Source: Homoserinimonas sp. OAct 916
Lineage (GTDB): Bacteria; Actinomycetota; Actinomycetes; Actinomycetales; Microbacteriaceae
DNA length: 64,000 nt
NCBI RefSeq assembly: GCF_003260275.1
Contig: NZ_QJHB01000003.1
Span: 248,001-312,000, forward strand
Direction: 5' to 3'
The notes beneath the pieces were generated by a model. It was not told the DNA's origin and did no database searches. It saw nothing but the letters and a program-made list of their open reading frames with translations. The translations under genes were made by a program, and so were the position numbers. Below, one piece after another: positions 8,922-16,397 of this stretch (within the stretch, counting starts at the first letter, position 1; the number at the start of each line of letters is the position of its first letter).

Positions 8922-9928
8922 GTCGAGTTCAGGTCGTCGCCGGGTAAGGTCTCCAGCATCGCCTCGACGTCGGCGACCGCCATGATCGGGCCGGTCGCAT
9001 CGGTCAACGGGTTCATCGCATCATCGCGCACGCTGTCGACCATCCGGTCGAGCATCTGAACGGCGTCGTCGACGACCACAGTATCTCGCTGCTCCAGCCC
9101 GTGCAGCAACCAGCGGGCCACCTCCAGCTCCGAATACAGTGTCGCGCGTTGCCTGATCTTCTGATCGGTCGAAGACGACCGGGCCATCGCGTAGGCATCG
9201 AACACCGAGTCCTGGGCTTCGGGGTGAAGACTCGAGAGCCAATGCAGGTCCCTGGCAGGGTCGCCGACTCGCAGAGAGGCCCAGCCGAGCACGGCTGTCA
9301 CCGACTCCCCGTCGGTGAGAAAGGACGAACTGGTCATTGACCCGTGAATGAGCGCCGGGGAGAACTGCCACATTCCCGTGTCTGCCATCGCCCCCTCCCA
9401 CCGGGTGCGAATGGTCGCGGGCAACAATCCGCTGCCGGCCGCCTGCTCGACGAGCGCGGCAGTGGATTGTTGGCATTGTTCGGTGCTGAGCGAGGGAAAC
9501 GCGGAGTTCACGATCACCGAAGTGGGCAGCGCGTGGATCGCGGCCACCGTGCGGCCGATCGAGACCGCGACCGGCCCGGCCGGCGGAACCTGGCCGGGGG
9601 CGATGCTGCGGCCGGGCAGAAATTCATAGACGATCGCGCGGGCGGCCTTGGTGCGCAATTCACCCACCACAGTCGGAACGTCGAACGGGAGCCGACTGCG
9701 AACCCCGTGGCTGAGCAGTGCGAGCGCGGCAACCTCGGCGGCCTGTTCAGCTTCGGCTGTCTCGCCGTTCGGCACCCGCACCAGAAGCAGGCCGCCGCCT
9801 TTTTCGGTGAGCACCGCGGAGTCGTAGTCTCCCTGCTCACCGGTGGAGAACGGGCGGGCGTGGGTGATCGTGAGACCGGCCACGGCAGAAGCGGCCAACG
9901 CCGCTAGAGTGAGATGGGATCTGGCCAT
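8861..9928 (-). CDS. Phosphotransferase-fold (APH-like) protein, probably catalytically inactive
   Basis: The 355-residue protein resembles aminoglycoside phosphotransferase/kinase-like proteins of actinobacteria. The order of elements is recognisable: an IVYEFLPGR hinge-like segment, then LIHGS near residue 192, then GWASLRVGDPARDLHWL. The catalytic HGDxxxxN of active kinases reads HGSMTSSS, and the metal-binding aspartate of the following I-D-W element is G (LGW). I infer a pseudokinase or a changed chemistry. The ATG at 9928 is preferred over a longer frame because TAACCT (9941-9936) sits 7 nt upstream, indicating a leaderless start. The gene lies between adnB and nudC and its end overlaps adnB by 61 bp. 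Confidence 0.75.
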   Translation of the reverse strand: MARSHLTLAALAASAVAGLTITHARPFSTGEQGDYDSAVLTEKGGGLLLVRVPNGETAEAEQAAEVAALALLSHGVRSRLPFDVPTVVGELRTKAARAIVYEFLPGRSIAPGQVPPAGPVAVSIGRTVAAIHALPTSVIVNSAFPSLSTEQCQQSTAALVEQAAGSGLLPATIRTRWEGAMADTGMWQFSPALIHGSMTSSSFLTDGESVTAVLGWASLRVGDPARDLHWLSSLHPEAQDSVFDAYAMARSSSTDQKIRQRATLYSELEVARWLLHGLEQRDTVVVDDAVQMLDRMVDSVRDDAMNPLTDATGPIMAVADVEAMLETLPGDDLNSTYTGLPPVTDDQSERSSDSE

Positions 9929-9935
9929 GCCTTCT

Positions 9936-9941
9936 AGGTTA
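9936..9941 (-). promoter_or_regulatory. -10 box TAACCT of the phosphotransferase-like gene
   Basis: Read on the minus strand, TAACCT ends 7 nt before the ATG at 9928. The next gene, nudC, is divergent, so 9929-10008 must hold both promoters. Confidence 0.5.
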
Positions 9942-10008
9942 GGTCGGTTCCGTGTTTCCGGGGGCATTCGCCACGCCTCTAGAGTCCTTCCCCGCGCAGA
10001 TTGGTCGT

Positions 10009-10947
10009 ATGTCTCGAATCGAACTGACCCGGCACCAGCGTTTTGAGGATGTCGTTGACCGCGATCATCGTTCGAGGCCGTCGCCCGAGCGTCTGCGTGA
10101 GTTGATGAGCGGCCCCGATGCGCGAGTGCTTCTGCTCTGGCGGGGGCGCACACTGTTGGTACAGGATCAGTACATCGGTTTGGTCGCTGCCTCCCGATGG
10201 GTTCGCTGGCCACACCGGATCTACCTCGGCCTGACGTTGCGCGCGTCCAAAACCGTCGACGCCCGGGCTGCCGTGTTCGCCGTTCTCCTCGACGATGCAA
10301 CGGCGCTGGCCGAAGAGCCCGACGAGACCAGGTGGCACCCGCTTTTGACCGTCGGCGAAGATCTGGCCGATGTTGACCTGGCCCTGTTCACCCAAGCGGT
10401 CGCCGTCGGCAATTGGCACGAATCCAGCCGTTACTCACCCCGCTCCGGTGACGAGACGCGGGTGGAGCAGGGCGGCTGGGTGCGTCGATCACCCGCAGAC
10501 AATTCGGAAGTCTTCCCGCGCACCGACCCCGCCGTGATCGTACGGATTCTCGATGATGAGGGCCGCATCCTGCTCGGCTCGAACGCACTCTGGGCAGCCA
10601 ACCGGTTCTCGCTGCTGGCAGGATTCGTCGAACCGGGGGAGTCGCTGGAGTCGGCGGTCATTCGGGAGATGGAGGAGGAGTCGGGGTTACGCGTTGTCGA
10701 CCCCGTCTATCTCGGCTCCCAACCGTGGCCCTTTCCCGCATCACTGATGTGTGGGTTCGAGGCGAGACTCGCCCCCGATCAAGACGCTCGTGAGCTCGTG
10801 CCTGACGGTGACGAGATCCTTGACCTGCGCTGGTTCAGTCGAGACGAGTTGAGAAACGCCCTACCGCACCTCGTGCTTCCGGGGCGGATGTCGATCGCCC
10901 GGGCGATCATCGAACAGTGGTACGGCGGCCCGCTCGATGACGAATGA
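10009..10947 (+). CDS. nudC: NAD(H) pyrophosphatase NudC
   Basis: The 312-residue Nudix hydrolase would cleave NADH to NMNH and AMP and may remove NAD caps from RNA. The Nudix box GFVEPGESLESAVIREMEEE is followed by the NudC signature SQPWPFPAS. The zinc-ribbon cysteines of the E. coli-type enzyme are absent: the region reads YSPRSG and WVRRSP. The ATG at 10009 gives about the length of mycobacterial NudC; a GTG at 9952 would add 19 weakly conserved residues. It overlaps uvrD2 by 11 bp, so the two genes form one unit. Confidence 0.9.
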   Translation: MSRIELTRHQRFEDVVDRDHRSRPSPERLRELMSGPDARVLLLWRGRTLLVQDQYIGLVAASRWVRWPHRIYLGLTLRASKTVDARAAVFAVLLDDATALAEEPDETRWHPLLTVGEDLADVDLALFTQAVAVGNWHESSRYSPRSGDETRVEQGGWVRRSPADNSEVFPRTDPAVIVRILDDEGRILLGSNALWAANRFSLLAGFVEPGESLESAVIREMEEESGLRVVDPVYLGSQPWPFPASLMCGFEARLAPDQDARELVPDGDEILDLRWFSRDELRNALPHLVLPGRMSIARAIIEQWYGGPLDDE

Positions 10948-12664
10948 TTCACCCGAATCGCTGCTGGCCGGTCTCGACGACCAACAACGGGTGGCGGCCG
11001 AAGCGGTGCTCGGACCGGTGTGCATCCTCGCCGGGGCCGGCACCGGAAAGACGCGGGCGATCACCCATCGCATCGCATACGGCGTGGCCAGCGGGGTGTA
11101 CGCGCCGAGCCGCGTGATGGCATTGACCTTCACGGCCAAGGCCGCCACAGAATTGCGCAGCCGTCTGCGAATGCTCGGGGCACCGAATGTCGCGGCCCGC
11201 ACGTTCCACGCCGCGGCGCTCAGCCAGCTGAGCTATTTCTGGCCTCAGGTCGTCGGCGGCAACATGCCGAAGATCGTCGAGTCGAAGGGGCGCCTGCTCG
11301 GGCACGCGGCCGAAATGATCCGGGTACCCGTCACCACTGGTTCGTTGCGCGAGTTCGCGGCCGAGGTGGAATGGCGCAAGGTTTCCCGGCTGGGCATCGA
11401 ACAGTACGCAAAGGCCCTGGAGTCCCGGCCGGTGCCGGGCAATCTCAGCGTCGACCAGGCGGTGGCATTGCAACAGGCCTACGAAGACATCAAGGACGAG
11501 CGTCGACTGATCGACTTCGAGGACATCCTCCTCGCCACGGCCGGCATGATCGAGGCGGAGCCCCGGGTGGCACTCCAGGTGAGGGAGCAGTACCGGTTCT
11601 TCGTCGTGGACGAATACCAGGACGTCTCACCGCTTCAGTACGAGTTGTTGCAGGCCTGGCTCGGTGACCGTCGGGACCTCTGCGTGGTCGGCGATGCCAG
11701 CCAGACCGTGTATTCGTTCGCCGGGGCCACGGCGACGTACCTGCTTGAGTTCGAGCAGAAGTACACCGACGCCCAGGTGGTGCGGTTGGAGCAGAACTAT
11801 CGGTCGACGACCGAGATCATCCAGACCGCGAACGCGTTGATGCGCGGGCGGGCGGGATCGCTCGAGTTGCGGCCGGCGGCTGCCCGGGTGACGGAGCCGA
11901 GTGCCGCGGTGGTTCGTGCGGCATATCCCAGCGACGTTCTGGAGGCGCGCGCCGTGGCGCAGGCGATCAAGGCGACGATCGACAGTGGGGTGCAACCGAA
12001 GCAGATTGCGGTGCTCTACCGCATCAATGTGCAGTCGGCCGTGCTGGAAACAGCACTGGCCGACCTCGGCGTGCCCGTACAGTTGTCGGGTTCGACGAGA
12101 TTCTTCGATCACCCCGAGGTGCGCCAGGCCGTGATGGCCCTGCGTGCCGCATCGGTGTCTATCGTGGGTGAGCCCCTGTTCAAGTCGGTCAGCGATGTGT
12201 TGCGTTCGCTGGGTTGGAGCCAGCACCCGCCAGAGACTGCCGGCGCGGTCCGTGACCGTTGGGAATTGCTCAACGCGTTGATGGGGCTGGTCGACCTCGT
12301 TCCGGCGGGCACGACATTCCGCGACTTCACCGATGACCTGCTGCAGCGACAGGCCGCGCACCATGCTCCCGATCTTTCGGCCGTCACCCTCGCCACGCTG
12401 CATTCCGCGAAAGGCATGGAGTGGGACACCGTGTTTCTGGTCGGGTTGAGTGAAGGCCTGCTGCCGATCAGTTACGCCACCACCCGGCCGCAGCAGGACG
12501 AGGAGCGGCGGCTGCTCTATGTCGGCATCACACGGGCGAAACGCGCGCTGCAGCTGTCGTATGCCGAATCCTCGGCGGGGCGGCGGGAGGTGCGAAGGCC
12601 GTCACGGTTCCTGGCAGAGCTTGACATCCGCACTCCGGATGGAAGACGACCGGACGCGTCGTAG
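10937..12664 (+). CDS. uvrD2: UvrD2-like superfamily 1 DNA helicase, short form
   Basis: The 575-residue protein contains GAGTGKT (about residues 34-40), VVDEYQDVS, QNYRST, LHSAKGMEWD and VGITRAKRAL, the full SF1A motor. It starts within the end of nudC. Its position matches Rv3198c (uvrD2), but mycobacterial UvrD2 is about 700 residues and ends in a tetracysteine segment and an HRDC domain. Here the protein stops soon after the motor, so those modules are missing. It should be a 3'-5' helicase for repair or R-loop/D-loop processing. The last 137 bp are also coding on the other strand. Confidence 0.9.
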   Translation: MTNDSPESLLAGLDDQQRVAAEAVLGPVCILAGAGTGKTRAITHRIAYGVASGVYAPSRVMALTFTAKAATELRSRLRMLGAPNVAARTFHAAALSQLSYFWPQVVGGNMPKIVESKGRLLGHAAEMIRVPVTTGSLREFAAEVEWRKVSRLGIEQYAKALESRPVPGNLSVDQAVALQQAYEDIKDERRLIDFEDILLATAGMIEAEPRVALQVREQYRFFVVDEYQDVSPLQYELLQAWLGDRRDLCVVGDASQTVYSFAGATATYLLEFEQKYTDAQVVRLEQNYRSTTEIIQTANALMRGRAGSLELRPAAARVTEPSAAVVRAAYPSDVLEARAVAQAIKATIDSGVQPKQIAVLYRINVQSAVLETALADLGVPVQLSGSTRFFDHPEVRQAVMALRAASVSIVGEPLFKSVSDVLRSLGWSQHPPETAGAVRDRWELLNALMGLVDLVPAGTTFRDFTDDLLQRQAAHHAPDLSAVTLATLHSAKGMEWDTVFLVGLSEGLLPISYATTRPQQDEERRLLYVGITRAKRALQLSYAESSAGRREVRRPSRFLAELDIRTPDGRRPDAS

Positions 12665-13442
12665 CAGCCCCTGTCGCCACCACGAAGTGCCTGCTGATGC
12701 GGCCAAGATCCGCGACCGGTTCGCTCATCGAACAGATCGGTGCGCGGTTCACGGCTCGCTCGCGGCCGAGTGCGCGCACCAGGATGCGGGTGACGAGCGC
12801 TGCGATCTCCCAGGCGACGAGGGGCTGCTCGATTGTCGCACGACGGTGGAGCAGTTGTGCGGCGATGGCGACCCTGGCCGGGTCGAGATCGCGTCGATGG
12901 AGTTCCACGCAGTGCCAGCACGGGCTCACACCGGGCGAGATCAGGGGGCCGATGCCCACCTCGGTGTCTCCGAAGACGACCGGAAGGTGGGGAATGTCAC
13001 GCCGCAACCAGGCGCCGGCACGGGGCGGGGTGATCACGAAGTGCGCCAGCAGTACGGCCGCGGCCACCTCGGCTGGGGCTCGCTCCGCTGAGCCCGAAAC
13101 CACCGTGAACCCGGCTTCTGGCAGCAACGCCGCCAATCGTTCCGCGGTGGGACCCGCGCCATCGATGGCGATCAGCGGGAAGGATTCAACGGGTTTCTCC
13201 GTGGTCAGAACGGTCGGCCCCAGCGCGGCCAGGAGCGCCTCGACATCATCGGAGTCGGCACCCGCCTGCATCCCGATCATCTCGAGGCCGCTGCGGGTGA
13301 TCCCCAGCCGAAGTGCCGCCACCATTCGCTCTTTGGCGGCGGACATCGTGTCGACGCGCGCGCGAGGTCGGTCCACTCCGATTTGAAGCATCCAGGGGGT
13401 GCGCCAGACGACCGCGAATCGGGGATCCAGGATCAGTACCAT
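12528..13442 (-). CDS. E1/ThiF-fold, cyclodehydratase-like protein
   Basis: The 304-residue protein resembles the E1-like (ThiF/cyclodehydratase-type) proteins found between uvrD2 and the DUF2342 gene in actinobacteria (Rv3196 position). The segment SPCWHCVELHRRDLDP near residue 168 is typical, and HPECGC near the C terminus supplies the second cysteine pair, so four cysteines could bind zinc. The glycine-rich nucleotide loop of active E1 enzymes is not evident. Substrate is unknown and no precursor peptide gene is visible nearby. Its 3' end, including the CGC motif, overlaps uvrD2 by 137 bp in antisense. The ATG at 13442 is the first good start. Confidence 0.7.
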   Translation of the reverse strand: MVLILDPRFAVVWRTPWMLQIGVDRPRARVDTMSAAKERMVAALRLGITRSGLEMIGMQAGADSDDVEALLAALGPTVLTTEKPVESFPLIAIDGAGPTAERLAALLPEAGFTVVSGSAERAPAEVAAAVLLAHFVITPPRAGAWLRRDIPHLPVVFGDTEVGIGPLISPGVSPCWHCVELHRRDLDPARVAIAAQLLHRRATIEQPLVAWEIAALVTRILVRALGRERAVNRAPICSMSEPVADLGRISRHFVVATGAATTRPVVFHPECGCQALPGTVTAFAPPAAPPRIRHTTAAARVSPV

Positions 13443-13529
13443 GCGCCGATTGTGCCGTGTTTCGGCGCACCGGCGTGAAATCTATCCACAGGCGTCCCGA
13501 GCCGAAGGGGGGAGCCGGGCGTTCCCCGC

Positions 13530-14981
13530 CTACGAGTCCGTGGCGTCCGTGTCGTCGCCAGAATTGCGGTCGGTGCCGCCACCGTCGCTGGTTTCGGCGT
13601 CGTTGCCGTCGGTCCCGTCGCCAGTGGCATCGTCGGCTCCGTGGTCGGTGGAAGGTTCGTCGCGAAGCAACTGCGCCAACGCCTGATCGAACTCGTCCGG
13701 TTCCGGCGCCGTGTCGGAGGACTCGGCCTGGAGCCTGGCCACCAGAGCGCTCGGATCGTCGAGATCGCTGGCGCCGGGAAGAATATCGGGGTGTGCCCAC
13801 AATCGGTCTCGGGCCTCGGGCCCGACTGAGTCGCTGACCGCCTGCCACATGATCGCCGCCTCGCGCAGGCGGCGTGGCCGCAACTCCAGCCCCACCAGGG
13901 TGGCGAAGGCCGACTCAGCGGGCCCGCCGGAAGCGCGCCTGCGGCGCACCGTTTCGGCGATTGCGTCAGACTTGGGAAGGCGCTTGGTCGCGTCAGCGGT
14001 GACCTGATCGACCCAGCCCTCGACCAGGGCGAGCATGGTTTCAAGCCGCCCGAGGGCCGCGAGTTGGGCATCCGACTTGGGTGGGATCAATGCGCCACTG
14101 ACCATGGCCTGTCGCAACTCCTCCGGGTTGGACGGATCGAAACTCGATGCGAGCTCTTCCAGCGCGGAGGTATCGATGTGCACCCCTCGGGCGAACTCGG
14201 TGATTGCCGAGATCAGGTGCAGACGCAACCAGCGGGCGTGCCTGAACAGGCGGGCATGGGCGAGCTCCCGCACCGCAAGATAGATCTGCACCTGGTCGGC
14301 GGGGATGTCTAGCCCAGCCCCGAATTCCTGCACATTCTGGGGCAGCAATGCGGCCTGCTGTTCGTTGAGCAGGGGGATGCCGATGTCGCCGCCCGAGACC
14401 ACCTCGGTGGAAAGCTGCCCGACCACCTGCCCCAGTTGCACTGCGAACAGCGTGCCGCCGATCGAACGCATGATCTTGCCGGCTCCGGCGATCATCGATT
14501 GGAATTCCTCGGGCGCCTGTTCGGTGAGCATGTCAGTGAGGGAGTCAGAGATGCTGGAAGCGACGGGTTCGGCCATCTGAGTCCACAGATCCATGGTGGC
14601 GACAACCCATTCGGTGCGCGTCATCACCCGCGGGGTCGCCGTCAGCTCCGACACGAAGGTGACGTCATCCAGCCACAGGGCTGCAACCTGGAACGCCTGT
14701 TCGATGTCGTGGCGCAGCGCTGTGCTGGTCGGTGTCGCCGAGGCGCTTGCCGTCGTCTTGGCCTGGTCGAGGGCGAGGGACCAATTGATGGACCCGTCAG
14801 TTGTTCCACCGGCCATCGCCATGTTCAGCTGCCGCATCAGCTGCGCCATCGCGGCCGGGTCGTCGGGCAGTCCGGCAGCACTCGCCAATTGACTGGGGTC
14901 GATGCCACCGGCACCGGAAAGCAACTGGTTCAGCATTTCGCGGAACTCGTCTTCGGGACTCTTGTCGGAATCCTGGGCCAT
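13530..14981 (-). CDS. Zinc-dependent metalloprotease-like protein, DUF2342 family
   Basis: The 483-residue protein matches the DUF2342 family (Rv3195 position). The central helical region has histidines spaced as AHARLFRHARWLRLH (about 215-230). A low-complexity acidic Asp/Gly/Thr tail occupies the last 45 or so residues. Members are annotated as zinc metalloproteases by fold; the activity is not well proven. The ATG at 14981 has a good ribosome binding site (GAGGGAG, 6 nt spacing). The gene is divergent from the Lon-like protease gene, an arrangement shared across actinobacteria. Confidence 0.85.
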   Translation of the reverse strand: MAQDSDKSPEDEFREMLNQLLSGAGGIDPSQLASAAGLPDDPAAMAQLMRQLNMAMAGGTTDGSINWSLALDQAKTTASASATPTSTALRHDIEQAFQVAALWLDDVTFVSELTATPRVMTRTEWVVATMDLWTQMAEPVASSISDSLTDMLTEQAPEEFQSMIAGAGKIMRSIGGTLFAVQLGQVVGQLSTEVVSGGDIGIPLLNEQQAALLPQNVQEFGAGLDIPADQVQIYLAVRELAHARLFRHARWLRLHLISAITEFARGVHIDTSALEELASSFDPSNPEELRQAMVSGALIPPKSDAQLAALGRLETMLALVEGWVDQVTADATKRLPKSDAIAETVRRRRASGGPAESAFATLVGLELRPRRLREAAIMWQAVSDSVGPEARDRLWAHPDILPGASDLDDPSALVARLQAESSDTAPEPDEFDQALAQLLRDEPSTDHGADDATGDGTDGNDAETSDGGGTDRNSGDDTDATDS

Positions 14982-15110
14982 TGTGGCTCCCTCGTTCTAC
15001 TCGGTTGTTTCCACGGTAGCCGCAGAACGTCTGAATATGATGGGTTTTCGCCTAGGCTGAAGTGTCTTCACAGTGCGCTGATCGCGAACAGACAAGCGAA
15101 AGGATGGGCG

Positions 15111-16253
15111 GTGGCCCTCTTCCCCGGCGACGACCTGAACGACGACTCGACCCCTGGCCTCCGTCCGCGCCGATCCACGGGCTCTGCTGGTGACCGCCGC
15201 CGAGGGCGTGGGCTGATCTTCCTGTTTGCCGCATTGCTGCTGGGAGTGGTTCTCGGGTCCATCCCGGCACCGTACGTGATTGAGAAGCCGGGACCGGTTT
15301 TCAACACGCTCGGTGAGGAGACCCACGATGGTGAACCGGTGCCGCTCATCACGATTCCCGACCACAAGACCTACCCGACCGCCGGGGCCCTCTACCTGCT
15401 CACGGTCTCCGCGGTCGGCCAGCCGGGCAACCTGCCGAACTGGTTCGAGGTGGCGCGGGCCTGGGTCGACCCGAGCGAGGCGGTGCTGCCGGTCGACCAG
15501 GTGTACGCGCCGGACCAGACGGTGGATGAACGCAACCAGGTCAACCAGGAGATGATGGTCAACTCCCAGCAGGAGGCGATCGCCGCGGCGTTCACCAATC
15601 TCGACATCGCCTACACCGCGACGCTTTCGGTCCAGCAGGTGATGGCTGATTCTCCCGCAACGGGCATTCTCAACGCGAAAGACGTGATCGTCTCGGTGAA
15701 CGGGACCGCTGTGTCCGATATCACGGCGTTGCGCCAGGCGATCAACGACAATGGGACCACCAAGGCGGCCAAGTTGGGCATCACCCGGGACGGGAAGCCG
15801 CACACTGTCGAAGTGACCCCGGTCGAGAATCAGGGTTCGGTCATTCTCGGGGTGACGGTGTCGACGACCTTTGAATTTCCGTTCGACGTGAAGATCGAAT
15901 TGGACAATGTCGGCGGACCGAGCGCCGGCATGATGTTCTCGCTGGGGATCATCGACAAGCTCACCCCGGGCGAGTTGAACGGCGGCACCGAAGTCGCGGG
16001 TACGGGCACGATCGACGCGGCGGGAAATGTCGGCCCGATCGGCGGGATCCGGCAGAAGATGTACGGTGCCAAAGACGCGGGTGCTGCGTGGTTCCTGGCT
16101 CCCGCGAAGAACTGCTCTGAGGTGGTCGGCAACATTCCGGGTGACCTTGAGGTGTTCGCGGTGGCAACCCTGGACGACTCACTGCACGTGCTGGAAGGCA
16201 TCCGGGGAGGCACGGATCTCGATTCGCTGGCCCGCTGCACCACCGGCGGATAA
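15111..16253 (+). CDS. Membrane-anchored PDZ and Lon-like (S16) serine protease
   Basis: The 380-residue protein has one N-terminal membrane segment (about residues 35-53), an extracytoplasmic PDZ domain (about 175-245, around ILNAKDVIVSVNG) and an S16 Lon-type domain. The catalytic serine is in GGPSAGMM (about 276), and a lysine dyad partner is expected in the GGIRQKMYGAKDAG segment. It should cleave envelope proteins outside the membrane (Rv3194c type). The GTG at 15111 is chosen because AAAGGA lies 7-8 nt upstream; the open frame runs much further upstream without support. Its neighbour UPF0182 is a large membrane protein and the pairing is conserved. Confidence 0.9.
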   Translation: MALFPGDDLNDDSTPGLRPRRSTGSAGDRRRGRGLIFLFAALLLGVVLGSIPAPYVIEKPGPVFNTLGEETHDGEPVPLITIPDHKTYPTAGALYLLTVSAVGQPGNLPNWFEVARAWVDPSEAVLPVDQVYAPDQTVDERNQVNQEMMVNSQQEAIAAAFTNLDIAYTATLSVQQVMADSPATGILNAKDVIVSVNGTAVSDITALRQAINDNGTTKAAKLGITRDGKPHTVEVTPVENQGSVILGVTVSTTFEFPFDVKIELDNVGGPSAGMMFSLGIIDKLTPGELNGGTEVAGTGTIDAAGNVGPIGGIRQKMYGAKDAGAAWFLAPAKNCSEVVGNIPGDLEVFAVATLDDSLHVLEGIRGGTDLDSLARCTTGG

Positions 16254-16397
16254 CGCAGGGTGCAGTCACAGCTGGGTAACGCAATGAGGAGCCCGGGGAA
16301 AACTCAGTCACGTTTCGCATACGATTGGTGGGTTGACCCAAACTGTCGACCCGTACTTCCCAATCAGTAGACGAGCCACAGAACACGAGGCCCATCA

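Noticed and set aside
9952-10008. GTG start extending NudC by 19 residues
   Set aside because: The extra residues overlap the divergent promoter region, and the ATG at 10009 gives the normal family length.
14436-15110. Long upstream extension of the PDZ/Lon-like protease frame
   Set aside because: It runs antisense through the DUF2342 gene, and a ribosome binding site marks the GTG at 15111.
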